DNA of 64,000 nucleotides from Succinivibrio dextrinosolvens (GCF_900116345.1 NZ_FPAH01000006.1:1-64000); one strand, 5' to 3'. Numbered from the stretch's first letter, positions 48,034 through 57,197 are shown. The notes: generated by a model from the letters alone, not told the origin. A program made the numbers and translations.

Positions 48034-48642
48034 TTATCTTAAATCAATTACAACTTCGTCTTCTGTTTTTGGCTGAACCATGGCTAGTTTATTTATAGCG
48101 GACTTTCTGACTACTGAATACTCTGTCAGTACTTCTCTCTCAGAAAGCAATGAAAGCCATTCCCTATGCATCAGTTCATTTTTCTGGGTAACTTCATTCA
48201 GCTCAATTGTAATATCACGTGTCTGCTGAACAATATGTACCTTATAAACTGATAAACATGTTGCTACTAAGATTAACACAAAAGATAAAGAATGTGCGAA
48301 AACGTCTTTCAGTATTGTTGGAACCAATGCTGTTTTCTTAGCGGGTTCAAGCTCACCTGTGTATAAAGGGATAGCCAGAATCTCAGTAGACAGATCTTCA
48401 TTCTGAATGTCTGCATTGGCGATACGAAGAATTCTCTGCTCTGTAACTTTCGTTACAACAGTTTTTTCTTCCTGCTTGTCTTCCTTAGGTGCATTGATCT
48501 GAATCTTTGCAACATCAGGAGCCTGTAATTTACTGTTTGCTTTATGTTTGTGAGTCGATCTATCGCCAAATTGGGGTTCTTTTTCTTCCTCAACCGGCAG
48601 ATTGTCTTCTTCTAATTTTCGTAATGCTGATGACTCTTGCAT
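48034..48642 (-). CDS. ftsL: Cell division protein FtsL with long N-terminal extension
   Basis: Bitopic divisome scaffold that works with FtsB and FtsQ and activates FtsWI. The FtsL-like part is the last 90 residues: one membrane helix (SLSFVLILVATCLSVYKV) and a coiled coil (RDITIELNEVTQKNELMHREWLSLLSE) ending in MVQPKTEDEVVI. It is preceded by about 110 cytoplasmic residues rich in charged residues and poor in predicted structure, giving 202 residues instead of about 121. Identity rests on position between rsmH and ftsI and on the architecture. It abuts both neighbours. Confidence 0.9.
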   Translation of the reverse strand: MQESSALRKLEEDNLPVEEEKEPQFGDRSTHKHKANSKLQAPDVAKIQINAPKEDKQEEKTVVTKVTEQRILRIANADIQNEDLSTEILAIPLYTGELEPAKKTALVPTILKDVFAHSLSFVLILVATCLSVYKVHIVQQTRDITIELNEVTQKNELMHREWLSLLSEREVLTEYSVVRKSAINKLAMVQPKTEDEVVIDLR

Positions 48643-49593
48643 TTAAGGTTGCCTCTTAAGTCTTCTGCAGACTCTCAAAGTTGCACTTCGAGATCTTACA
48701 TTTGACTCTATTTCTTCTGCGGTTGCCTTTATGGCACCACCAACGGGCTCCACCTTTGCTGTAGCTAGTCTCATTTTTTCTGTTTCTTCGAAAGTCAGAG
48801 GTAATCCATTAGGAACCTTCTGGCCCTGAGACTTATCTTTTATAAATGTTTTTACAATTCTGTCTTCTAATGAATGGAAGCTGATTACACATAATCTTCC
48901 ATTGTCTGCCAATACCTCAAGACTGCTGTCCAGAGCTTTTTTCAGCTCATCAAGCTCACCGTTCACGGCGATTCTCAGTGCCTGGAAACAGCGGGTAGCC
49001 TTGTGCTTAGGTGTTGGCTTGCCACCGATTACTCTCTTAATGAATTCTGAGAGTTCCAAAGTGGTTTCAAAAGGTTTCTTTTCACGGTCTCTTACAATTG
49101 CAGCGGCAACCTTTGAGGCAAAGTTCTCCTCGCCGTAGACCTTGAAAATATAAGCTAAATCCTGTTTTGAATAGGTATTAACAATAGTCTTTGCATCAAG
49201 CTTGGCACTCTGATCCATTCTCATATCCAGAGGGCCGTCCTTATCAAAGGAGAAACCACGTGATGGATCATCAATCTGAGGAGATGAAACACCAATATCC
49301 ATCAGAATACCGTCAACCTTGCCGGCTATTCCAAGTCTTTCACAGACTTCAAGAATATTTGAAAAGGCACTGTGGGTAATGCAGAAACGTTCGTCTTTAA
49401 TCTCTTTAGCGGCTTCAACGGCTGTTAAATCTCTGTCCAGTCCGTATAATCTTCCTGAAGGGCCAAGTCTCTCCAAGATCTTTCTTGAGTGCCCTCCCCT
49501 ACCGAAGGTAGCATCAACATATATCCCGTCTGGCTTGATATCAAGACCATCTAAGACTTCATTCAATAAAACAGGAATATGGGAAAAAGCCAT
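48643..49593 (-). CDS. rsmH: 16S rRNA (cytosine1402-N4)-methyltransferase
   Basis: Methylates C1402 in the ribosomal P site (also called MraW). The 316 residues show HIPVLLNEVLDGL, the SAM site VDATFGRGGHSRKIL, DGILMDIGVSSPQID, RGFSFDKDGPLDMRMD, FQALRIAVNGEL and ISFHSLEDRIVK, all highly characteristic. It lies 21 bases after mraZ and abuts ftsL. Confidence 0.98.
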   Translation of the reverse strand: MAFSHIPVLLNEVLDGLDIKPDGIYVDATFGRGGHSRKILERLGPSGRLYGLDRDLTAVEAAKEIKDERFCITHSAFSNILEVCERLGIAGKVDGILMDIGVSSPQIDDPSRGFSFDKDGPLDMRMDQSAKLDAKTIVNTYSKQDLAYIFKVYGEENFASKVAAAIVRDREKKPFETTLELSEFIKRVIGGKPTPKHKATRCFQALRIAVNGELDELKKALDSSLEVLADNGRLCVISFHSLEDRIVKTFIKDKSQGQKVPNGLPLTFEETEKMRLATAKVEPVGGAIKATAEEIESNVRSRSATLRVCRRLKRQP

Positions 49594-49614
49594 CTACAAC
49601 CTTCTAAAGTTAAG

Positions 49615-50097
49615 TTACAGCTTAAGATTGGCAAGCAGGCTATGGGATTCCATTGATTTGCAGGCATCCATAAGCAGATTATTGTCAATCTCACGCTGAG
49701 CTTTAAAGTTCTCTTCGGACCAAAGCTCAAATTTATTGTTAAAGCCAATCAGAAATGCTTTTTTCTCTAGTGAAGCTTCAGTTCTTAATTCCTGTGGAAT
49801 CAGAATTCTTCCCTGAGCATCAAGACTACAGAAAACGGCACTTCCAAGTACAATACGCTGAATAGTTCTACAAAGCGGGTCAGTGATAGTAGGTAAGGCA
49901 CCCAGGGATTCCACCACGTTCTCCCACTCGGAGGTTGGATAAATCCACAGGCATTTGTCAAAAAGAGATCTGGTGACTATCAGCTGACCATCAGATTCAT
50001 CCTTAATGACATCCTTGTAACGGGCAGGGATAGCCATTCTGCCTTTAAGATCAAGGCTGACATCATTGGTGCCACTTAAGAGAAGGCCTGCAAACAT
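49615..50097 (-). CDS. mraZ: Transcriptional regulator MraZ
   Basis: DNA-binding repressor of the dcw cluster. The 160 residues contain two tandem SpoVT-AbrB half-domains: DVSLDLKGRMAIPARYKD near the start and CSLDAQGRILIPQELRTEA in the middle, each with the DxxGR core. It is the first gene of the cluster. Three TGGGN boxes lie upstream at 50127-50151, as expected for autoregulation. Confidence 0.97.
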   Translation of the reverse strand: MFAGLLLSGTNDVSLDLKGRMAIPARYKDVIKDESDGQLIVTRSLFDKCLWIYPTSEWENVVESLGALPTITDPLCRTIQRIVLGSAVFCSLDAQGRILIPQELRTEASLEKKAFLIGFNNKFELWSEENFKAQREIDNNLLMDACKSMESHSLLANLKL

Positions 50098-50126
50098 CCC
50101 GATTCCTTATGGGTTAGATACAATTC

Positions 50127-50151
50127 ACCCACAAATTCCCACTTTCACCCA
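50127..50151 (-). promoter_or_regulatory. MraZ operator: three TGGGN boxes
   Basis: On the minus strand TGGGT, TGGGA and TGGGT occur at 50147-50151, 50137-50141 and 50127-50131, separated by exactly five bases. This 10-bp period is the known MraZ binding pattern. The boxes start just after the -10 element, in place to block initiation. Confidence 0.9.
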
Positions 50152-50154
50152 TTA

Positions 50155-50182
50155 AGTTTATCAAAAGATTGCAGTTTTTCAA
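50155..50182 (-). promoter_or_regulatory. Promoter of the dcw cluster (Pmra)
   Basis: Minus-strand -35 TTGAAA (50177-50182), a 16-base spacer and -10 TAAACT (50155-50160) with a TGn extension. It overlaps the MraZ operator immediately downstream, supporting its role. The rest of the 50183-50403 gap shows no gene; a hairpin at about 50367-50393 has no T-run. Confidence 0.7.
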
Positions 50183-50403
50183 GGAAATTAATAATGAGGA
50201 GAATTAGATTTCAGATTGAAAATCAGTAAGTTAAATATATTTTACAAAAGAGAAAGAGAAAAGATATTTATGTAAATGCTGAGCAAGTCACACGATTGGC
50301 TTATTTATGCGCTTTACCCAAAAAGAAAAAGTTAAGGCTGGAAGTGGTAGAAAAGTGGGAGATTTTTCAGGCACCTGAGAATTCAGATGCCTGAGTTTAA
50401 AAA

Positions 50404-51366
50404 TTAAAGAGCGCCGATTTCCTTATAGAATTTCTCAGCTCCGCTGTGCAGTGGAAGATTAGCAATATCCTTTACAGCGTTCTTAGGATCTAAACCTTTT
50501 AGGTTTGACTGGGCCTGACCTAACTCTTTAATGTTGGTCCAGAAGGTCTTGGTCAGATCATAAACAGTCTGCTCATCAAGATCACCACGACAGAACATTA
50601 CCATCTTAATTGCTGTAGTCTTAACTGCCTGATCCTGTCCTGGGTAGGTTCCTGCAGGTATTGTATAAGAGGCATACCAAGGGAACTTCTCTTTTAGAGT
50701 GTTCAGGATCTTATCCTCAATTGGAATAAGTTTGCTGCCTGAACTTAGGGCCTGAGTTACAGCTGAGGCTGGAACACCTGACATAATCCAGGCACCGTCA
50801 ATGGTATTGTTCTGTAACATATCAGCAGCGTCGGTAAAGGTAATGTACTCGGCATTTAGGTCATCAGGGAATTTAAGACCGGCAGCCTCAAAGTGATTCT
50901 GACACTCACCGTATACACTGGAGCCTGCTGAAGCTACAGCAAAATGCTTACCTTTAACATCCTCTAAGGTCTTGATTCCTGATTTTCCGGTTACTACAAC
51001 CTGATTTGGATTGAAGTAAAGACCTGCTATAACCTTCAGATCAGGATATGCGTAGCCCTCAAAACTGTCTGTACCGTTCAAAGCCTGATAACAGTTGCTG
51101 GAGATTGCAATTGAAACCTGAGCCTCACCTTCAGCAACCTGATTAAGATTATCAATACCGCCTGCTGAAGCCTGACTTGAGGCACTCACATAATCAATTT
51201 TCTCATCCCACAGATGAGTAATGGCAGCGCCTACTGCATACAGGGCTCCGGATGCGGATGCTGTTGGGAAGTTAATGGAAACCTTTGCATGATTTGCATC
51301 AGCTAAGGCATTAGATGCAATCATTAAACCAGTAATTGCAGAAACAAGCTTTATCATTTTTTTCAT
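50404..51366 (-). CDS. TAXI-family TRAP transporter solute-binding protein, orphan
   Basis: Periplasmic binding protein of 320 residues with a signal peptide (ending near ALA-DA). TAXI-family marks are INFPTASASGALYAVGAAI, SSQASAGGIDNL, GLYFNPNQVVV, KHFAVASAGSSVYGE and the C-terminal LPLHSGAEKFYKE. TAXI proteins usually feed TRAP transporters with dicarboxylates, glutamate or similar acids, but no TRAP permease is adjacent. It is transcribed away from HU and toward the dcw promoter region. Ligand unknown. Confidence 0.9.
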   Translation of the reverse strand: MKKMIKLVSAITGLMIASNALADANHAKVSINFPTASASGALYAVGAAITHLWDEKIDYVSASSQASAGGIDNLNQVAEGEAQVSIAISSNCYQALNGTDSFEGYAYPDLKVIAGLYFNPNQVVVTGKSGIKTLEDVKGKHFAVASAGSSVYGECQNHFEAAGLKFPDDLNAEYITFTDAADMLQNNTIDGAWIMSGVPASAVTQALSSGSKLIPIEDKILNTLKEKFPWYASYTIPAGTYPGQDQAVKTTAIKMVMFCRGDLDEQTVYDLTKTFWTNIKELGQAQSNLKGLDPKNAVKDIANLPLHSGAEKFYKEIGAL

Positions 51367-51529
51367 GAGCAGTACTCCTATGTCGATAGGAATATTATTG
51401 ATACCAAATTAAGGTAAGAGCAAGAACAATTACTGTAATTACTTCAAATTTCTGAGGGAATTCCAAAAATCGCAGGATTTAAGAAGAATATGCCCAAGAA
51501 AGAGGCAGGAAATATGGTTTTGTCAGACT

Positions 51530-51564
51530 TCAAAAAAAACAAAGCCTCCAATTTGAGTGGAGGC
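51530..51564 (-). terminator. Terminator of the HU gene
   Basis: GCCTCCA (51544-51550) pairs perfectly with TGGAGGC (51558-51564), followed on the minus strand by a T-rich run (complement of 51530-51543). Confidence 0.9.
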
Positions 51565-51583
51565 CTGGTCTTAAGAATCTTTA

Positions 51584-51865
51584 TTATTTCTTCTTGTTTA
51601 CAGCATCTTTTAATGCCTGACCTGCACTGAATGCAGGAACTTTGCAGGCTGCAATCTTAATGGTCTGTCCTGTACGAGGATTTCTTCCCTCTCTAGCCTT
51701 TCTTGAATTAACTTTGAAAGTACCAAAGCCGATTAACTGAACTGGCTCGCCTTTCTTTAAGGACTTGGTTACAGCTTCAAGAACTGCATCAAGTGCGCTC
51801 TTAGAAGCAACTTTTGTCAGACCAGACTTTTTAGCAATTGCATCAACTAATTCTGTTTTGTTCAT
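51584..51865 (-). CDS. hup: HU-family DNA-binding protein
   Basis: Small (93-residue) histone-like protein that bends and compacts DNA. It shows [18 protein letters not shown] at the start and the HU/IHF signature [21 protein letters not shown], with the intercalating proline. The homodimer-type HU is more likely than IHF, judging from [21 protein letters not shown] at the end. It has its own promoter and terminator. Confidence 0.96.
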   Translation of the reverse strand: MNKTELVDAIAKKSGLTKVASKSALDAVLEAVTKSLKKGEPVQLIGFGTFKVNSRKAREGRNPRTGQTIKIAACKVPAFSAGQALKDAVNKKK

Positions 51866-51926
51866 ACTATCATTCCTTTTGTTTTGAAGAGTTTACCAAC
51901 AGCCATTAAATGCGACTGTCAATTAC

Positions 51927-51955
51927 AATATAGTGATAACCCCTGCTCTAATCAA
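51927..51955 (-). promoter_or_regulatory. Sigma-70 promoter of the HU gene
   Basis: Minus-strand -35 TTGATT (51950-51955), a 17-base spacer and -10 TATATT (51927-51932), about 60 bases before the start codon. Confidence 0.75.
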
Positions 51956-52098
51956 GGATTCAAAAGGATGTTAGAGCTTTTTTTCAAACAACAGTAAAAA
52001 GATGCGATAAACATCAAATAAAAAAGCAGAGATCTGATTAAAAAAGAATCATTCTAGGACATTCAATTCGTGAGAATTGCTAGAAAAAATTTTCTTTC

Positions 52099-53715
52099 CT
52101 ACAAAAGTTTCCATGAAGCAATGGCTTTATTTTTTGAACTTATGACAATTGGAATTCTGATTAGATCTTTTAGAGGAAGAATCTCTCCATAGCGTTTATC
52201 CAGAATCTGATTTTCTGCTTCTTTTAGAAGTTTATCTTCAGAAGATTTTGTTTTGGCTAGTTTAAATTCAAAAACAAATCTTTTATCTGTCAGCTCTACT
52301 ACCAGATCTGCTCTGCCGTCTGCACTGATAACTTCTCTTTGAGCATTGATTCCTGATAAGGTCAAAGTAAAGTAAACGATATCTCTGCAGTAATGCTCTG
52401 ACTTGAATGCTTCATTGTCATCATAGCCAAAGGTATTCAAGGCAGCTGAGAAAGTCTTAATAAGCTTCTCGTAATCAGATTTATCAAAATTACTTACAAT
52501 TGCAGATGAGATATTCTGAATTGTTTTGGTCTCTACAGCGTCCTTCCTTACAGCAACGTAATAAAGTTTGGTTAAAGATGATTTAACTTCGAGATTAGGA
52601 GATACTAAAAACAGACTCTGTCCTCCTAATTCATTTTCCTCAACTTTTAGTGACAGATATCCTGACTGGTAAAGAATACTTAGAGGAGTAACAGTAAAGT
52701 AATCATAGAATGTTGATAATTCATCAGCACCGATTTCTATTTTCTGAATACTTTCAAGAGGAACGTTTTGAATATTCTCGATATAGTTTGCAACCAGAGT
52801 CGGATACGCACCACCTGTTTCATACCAGAAATTCTTGAATCCATTTTTAGGGGCAGATAGGAAGTTTAGTACTGACCATGGATTATAAAGAGTAGACTCA
52901 TTTTCGACATGGAATCTGTAGCCATCATAATGAGCTTTTATCTGGGAATAACACTCTTCTTTGGATATATTAAGTGTCTTTGCTGCATTCTCAACATATT
53001 CATCAAAGTACTGATGTATATCATCATCGGTATAGCCTAGTAATGGAGAAAAATCACTCTCAAGGCCAAGGTCTCTTAGATTGTTCAGCTGAGAGAATAC
53101 AGAGGTTTTAGCAAATCTACCAACACCAGTGATAAAGATAAATCGCATATCACCGGTCACTCCTTTAATTGCTCCAAAGAATCCCTGCATGTACTGTCGA
53201 TATGATTCAAATAATTCCTTGTTTCCTAAAGAGTGAGTTAATGGATAATCATATTCATCAATTAAAAGAACATATTCAGCAGGAGCAGATTCAATTATGG
53301 TCTTTAGGTTTAAGCCTGCACCGCGATCTTTGTAATCATCAGGAAGATTCACTCCATCTCGTTTTGCGCAATCTGCCAGGATGTAAGTAATCTGATTGTT
53401 TAGTTCATTTTTATCTTCAAATGAAAATGTAGAAAAATCCAGATGAATAACCTTATAGGTTCTTCCCTGTTCTTTTTCCTTCCAAAGCTTTTCAATTTTC
53501 AGCCCTTTGAAATACTCTGTTCCATGAGAAAACAACGATTTTAAAGCAGATAGAAGAAGTGATTTTCCAAAACGACGTGGTCTTGTCAGAAGAACTGGTC
53601 TATAAAGAGATGCAAATTCATAAACTAAATCAGTATGGTCAACATATTTCTGATTATTATTACGCAAGGCTTCAAAGCTATTATTAGCAATAGGAAGACT
53701 TTCTGGATCTGGCAT
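52099..53715 (-). CDS. AAA-ATPase-like / PD-(D/E)XK nuclease-domain protein (copy A)
   Basis: A 538-residue protein of the AAA-ATPase_like plus PDDEXK_9 type common in gut anaerobes. The N-terminal ATPase part has RPRRFGKSLLLSAL (P-loop variant, about 40-53) and VLLIDEYDYPLTHSL (Walker B, near 150). The C-terminal part has a nuclease-like core, GRADLVVEL...FVFEFKLAK (D then ExK), near 460-485. The start follows a weak binding site. Biological role is not known; defence, mobile-element control or signalling have been suggested for such families. Its neighbour copy B is a tandem duplicate. Confidence 0.82.
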   Translation of the reverse strand: MPDPESLPIANNSFEALRNNNQKYVDHTDLVYEFASLYRPVLLTRPRRFGKSLLLSALKSLFSHGTEYFKGLKIEKLWKEKEQGRTYKVIHLDFSTFSFEDKNELNNQITYILADCAKRDGVNLPDDYKDRGAGLNLKTIIESAPAEYVLLIDEYDYPLTHSLGNKELFESYRQYMQGFFGAIKGVTGDMRFIFITGVGRFAKTSVFSQLNNLRDLGLESDFSPLLGYTDDDIHQYFDEYVENAAKTLNISKEECYSQIKAHYDGYRFHVENESTLYNPWSVLNFLSAPKNGFKNFWYETGGAYPTLVANYIENIQNVPLESIQKIEIGADELSTFYDYFTVTPLSILYQSGYLSLKVEENELGGQSLFLVSPNLEVKSSLTKLYYVAVRKDAVETKTIQNISSAIVSNFDKSDYEKLIKTFSAALNTFGYDDNEAFKSEHYCRDIVYFTLTLSGINAQREVISADGRADLVVELTDKRFVFEFKLAKTKSSEDKLLKEAENQILDKRYGEILPLKDLIRIPIVISSKNKAIASWKLL

Positions 53716-53877
53716 CTTTATTCTTAACTATCCGATGAAAATTAAAGCACATTGAATACTATAGCAATTATACAACTATATTCATATGACTATTAACGAC
53801 ATCTGACCTCAAAAATAAAAAAGAAGAATCATTCTAGATCATTAATTTAATGAAAAGTGTCAGAAATTTTTTCTGTC

Positions 53878-55494
53878 CTACATAAGCTTCCATGAAGCAA
53901 TGGCTTTATCTTTTGAACTTATGACAATTGGAATTCTGATTAGATCTTTTAGAGGAAGAATCTCTCCGTAGCGTTTATCCAGAATCTGATTTTCTGCTTC
54001 TTTTAGAAGCTTATCTTCAGATGATTTGGATTTGGCTAGTTTAAATTCAAATACAAATCTTTTATCTGTCAGTTCTACTACCAGGTCAGCTCTGCCGTCT
54101 GCACTGATAACTTCTCTTTGAGCATTGATACCGGATAAGGTCAAAGTAAAGTAAACGATATCTCTGCAGTAATGCTCTGATTTGAAGGCTTCATTGTCAT
54201 CATAGCCAAAGGTATTCAGGGCCGCGCTGAAGGTTCTGATTAAATCCTCATAGCAAAGATTCTCAAAGTTTGCTTTCAGAGCTGTTGAGAAATCATCAAA
54301 GATATCTTCAGATAAAGCATTCTTTCTTACATCTCTGTAGTAAAGCTGAATTAAAGATGAACGCACCTCAAGGTTTGGAGGTACCAGAAAAAAGCTCTTT
54401 CCTCCTAAAGAATTAGGTTCATCTCTTACAGACAAATATCCACTCTGATAAAGAATGCTTAGTGGAGTTACATCAAAATAATCATAGAACTCACTAAGTG
54501 TTTTAGTACTGCACTTGGTTTTTAAAAGATTCTCCAATGGAGTATTCTGAATAGACTTAATGTATTTTGAAATCAGAGTTGGATATGCACCACCGGTCTC
54601 ATACCAGAAGTTTCTAAAACCTTCCTCCGGTGCAGTTAGGTAGTTTAGTACTGACCATGGATTATGGAGAGTGGTTTCGTTATCTACATGGAATCTGTAG
54701 CCATCATAGTGAGACTTGATTTGAGAATAGCACTCTTCTTTGGAGATATTAAGAGTCTTTGCTGCATTTTCTACATACTCATCAAAGTACTGATGCATAT
54801 CTTCATCTGTATAGCCTAACAATGGAGCGAACTTACTTTCAAGACCAAGGTCTCTTAGATTGTTCAGCTGTGAGAATACAGAGGTTTTAGCAAATCTGCC
54901 AACACCAGTGATAAAGATGAATCTCATATCACCGGTTACACCTTTGATGGCACCAAATAATCCCTGCAGGTACTGTCGGTATGATTCAAATAATTCTTTG
55001 TTTTCCAAAGAATGAGTTAACGGATAGTCATATTCATCAATTAAAAGAACCGTTTGTGCAGGATTGTCAGAAACAATTTTATAAAGAATTGTTCCCGCAT
55101 CATCTGAAGGAAGAATCTCTCTTACTTTAATTTGTTGAGTAAGGATAATATCCTTTAATCTTTCACTAAGCCTAAAATCAAACTCATTTTTGTCAGAATA
55201 TGTTAAAGATGAAAAATCCAGATGAATAACTTTATATGTTCTGCCTTTTTCCGATTCTTCCCATAGTTTTTCAATCTTAAGACCATGAAAGAATTCAGTT
55301 CCCTTTGAGAACAGAGATTCTAAAGTTGAGACTAGCAACGACTTGCCAAAACGACGAGGTCTTGATAAAAATGTTGGTCTTTTGAATCTTACAGCTTCAT
55401 ACAGTAAATCGGTGTGATCTACGTAAATTTGATTGGAATTACGTAAATCTTCAAATCTATTGTTTGAAGTAGGAAGCCTTTCTGGATTTTGCAT
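53878..55494 (-). CDS. AAA-ATPase-like / PD-(D/E)XK nuclease-domain protein (copy B)
   Basis: Tandem paralogue of the gene at 52099, also 538 residues, with the same RPRRFGKSLLVSTL loop, LLIDEYDYPLTHSL and FVFEFKLAK motifs intact. The central GYRFHVDNETTLHNPWSVLNYL region is conserved, as is the C-terminal third. The segment between the P-loop and Walker B (about 85-140) and the part at about 320-400 differ strongly. Both copies look functional and are separately spaced by 162 bases. Function unknown. Confidence 0.82.
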   Translation of the reverse strand: MQNPERLPTSNNRFEDLRNSNQIYVDHTDLLYEAVRFKRPTFLSRPRRFGKSLLVSTLESLFSKGTEFFHGLKIEKLWEESEKGRTYKVIHLDFSSLTYSDKNEFDFRLSERLKDIILTQQIKVREILPSDDAGTILYKIVSDNPAQTVLLIDEYDYPLTHSLENKELFESYRQYLQGLFGAIKGVTGDMRFIFITGVGRFAKTSVFSQLNNLRDLGLESKFAPLLGYTDEDMHQYFDEYVENAAKTLNISKEECYSQIKSHYDGYRFHVDNETTLHNPWSVLNYLTAPEEGFRNFWYETGGAYPTLISKYIKSIQNTPLENLLKTKCSTKTLSEFYDYFDVTPLSILYQSGYLSVRDEPNSLGGKSFFLVPPNLEVRSSLIQLYYRDVRKNALSEDIFDDFSTALKANFENLCYEDLIRTFSAALNTFGYDDNEAFKSEHYCRDIVYFTLTLSGINAQREVISADGRADLVVELTDKRFVFEFKLAKSKSSEDKLLKEAENQILDKRYGEILPLKDLIRIPIVISSKDKAIASWKLM

Positions 55495-55656
55495 CTTTTT
55501 CGTACTATCCGATAAAAAAATCTCAACTATTGGTAACTGACATTATATTATCAAGATTTATCTCACTTTAAAAAAGAATCGTTATATTATGGCAACAAAA
55601 CCATACAATTAGCTACAGAGTTAAGCCACACATCAAACAAAAAGAGAAATATAAAG

Positions 55657-56085
55657 ATGAAGGATTTTTTTAAATATTCCCTACTCTCATTACTGCTACT
55701 ATCAGGACTCTCATACGCAGAAGTTCCACCAGATATAGAAGGCATCTACAACAAGTGCAGGAATAAGGCAGATAACACCGTTGAGATCAACGAGTGCAGC
55801 TCCAAAAGACTCGAAGCCTACGATGCACAGCTCAACATAGCCTACAAAAAGTCACTGGCAAAATGCAGTGAAAGTGAGAATCCAAAGCTCTGCAGAGAAG
55901 AGCTCAAAGAAGCTGAACGCAATTTTGTTAAATACAAGGAATCCATGCTCAAGCATATGGAGAAATACTCCATGTACCGAGATGGCACTATCTTCAGCAT
56001 GGTATATCTGAATTTCGCAGCTGATCTGACAAAACTTCAGTACGAAACTCTGCAGGACAACTATGTTGGAGAAGATGCTCCTTAG
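55657..56085 (+). CDS. LprI/DUF1311-family periplasmic protein
   Basis: A 142-residue secreted protein with a signal peptide (ending SYA-EV) and four cysteines likely forming two disulphides. The LprI N-terminal pattern is visible: C...LEAYDAQLNIAYKKSLAKC and LKEAERNFVKYKESM. Family members include a mycobacterial lysozyme inhibitor, but most are uncharacterised. The stop overlaps the end of the convergent nagA by four bases. A role in resisting host lysozyme is speculative. Confidence 0.75.
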   Translation: MKDFFKYSLLSLLLLSGLSYAEVPPDIEGIYNKCRNKADNTVEINECSSKRLEAYDAQLNIAYKKSLAKCSESENPKLCREELKEAERNFVKYKESMLKHMEKYSMYRDGTIFSMVYLNFAADLTKLQYETLQDNYVGEDAP

Positions 56086-57197
56086 AAGAGGAGCTTTCCT
56101 CTTAATACCACATGCTTAAGCTCTAAGCTCTTTTTATCAACAATAAGGACATCGGCTCTCTTGCCTGTCTCAATGGAGCCGGCCTTATCAAAGATCCTGA
56201 CTGCTTTTGCTGGATTTCTGGTACAGGCAAGTATAGCTTTCTCAAGAGGAATATCCATCTCCTTTACTGCAGTTCTGAAACACTCAAAAAGATTGGTTAC
56301 AGAACCTGCTATCACACCATTCTCCAGAGTTGCAAGTTTGCCTTTAACCTCAACCTTCTGACCGCCTAGGGCATAGACTCCGTTTTCAAGGCCTGTAGCT
56401 TCCATGGAATCAGAGATCATCACGATATTCTCAAATACTCTGAAGGCAAGTCTTACAGCGCCCTTATGAATATGAACGCCATCGCAGATAAGCTCAGAGA
56501 ATACATCAGAAAATTCCGCAGCTGCACAGATTGGTCCTGGAGCTCTGTGATGAATTGAATTCATGGCATTAAAACAGTGGGTAAGCTCCCTTGCACCGGC
56601 CTCAAAGCCCTTATGGGCAGCATCATAATCAGCATCGGTATGAGCCACTGAGAAGTTAACTCTATCCTTAAACAAGCAAATCAGCTTTAAGGCATTATTC
56701 ACTTCAGGGGCAATGGCAACAGTCTTAATCAGCCCCTGGGAATCACTCATAAACTTCTCTAAAAGCGTCTCATCCGGTTCTCTTACATACAGGGAATTCT
56801 GAGCTCCAAGCTTTTTAGGACTGATAAACGGACCTTCAAGATACACGCCCTCCAGAGAAGCCATATCCTCCTCTGCCTTAAATTTTGCAGCGCACTTAAG
56901 AGCCTTTGAAATACTGCTCTCATCCATAGTCATAGAGGCAGGAGTTACAGAAGTAATTCCATGATGAGCCTCATAGCGGCAGATAGTCTTTAGGGATGAC
57001 TCATCACCATCCATAAAATCAGAGTTCATACAGCCATGTAAATGGATATCAATAAAACCAGGCAGCACATAGCAATCTGAAGCATCGACTGAATAACTAT
57101 CCTCTGCTGACTCTACAAAGCGGTCCCTGTGTATATAAACCTCACGCTCCTCAAAGGTCCCTTCAGGAGTAAAAACCGAACCATTTTTTATGATCAT
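56082..57197 (-). CDS. nagA: N-acetylglucosamine-6-phosphate deacetylase, two-metal type (second nagA)
   Basis: A 371-residue amidohydrolase related to NagA. It has the HxH motif His52 and His54 (GFIDIHLHGC), metal ligand Glu121 (YLEGPFIS), His186 and His207, and catalytic Asp263 (ISDSMEATG). The HxH pair places it with two-metal enzymes such as those of Bacillus, unlike the nagA at 2730. It stands alone, convergent with the LprI-like gene and divergent from zapG. It may act on a different acetylated amino sugar phosphate, such as GalNAc-6-P (AgaA-like). Confidence 0.9.
   Translation of the reverse strand: MIIKNGSVFTPEGTFEEREVYIHRDRFVESAEDSYSVDASDCYVLPGFIDIHLHGCMNSDFMDGDESSLKTICRYEAHHGITSVTPASMTMDESSISKALKCAAKFKAEEDMASLEGVYLEGPFISPKKLGAQNSLYVREPDETLLEKFMSDSQGLIKTVAIAPEVNNALKLICLFKDRVNFSVAHTDADYDAAHKGFEAGARELTHCFNAMNSIHHRAPGPICAAAEFSDVFSELICDGVHIHKGAVRLAFRVFENIVMISDSMEATGLENGVYALGGQKVEVKGKLATLENGVIAGSVTNLFECFRTAVKEMDIPLEKAILACTRNPAKAVRIFDKAGSIETGKRADVLIVDKKSLELKHVVLRGKLLF

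Larger units (their letters stand above)
52045..55525. repeat. Tandem duplication of about 1.78 kb carrying two ATPase/nuclease genes
   Basis: The two genes have the same length, and their starts are 1,779 bases apart. Both 3' flanks carry AGAATCATTCTAG (52045-52057 and 53825-53837), and both 5' flanks carry ACTATCCGAT just above the start codon, so the unit includes flanking DNA. The last 350 bases of the genes are almost identical, while the stretch coding for residues 85-135 is strongly diverged. Confidence 0.8.

Noticed and set aside
50367-50393. Hairpin downstream of the TAXI binding protein as a terminator
   Set aside because: The stem is good but neither strand has a T-run after it.
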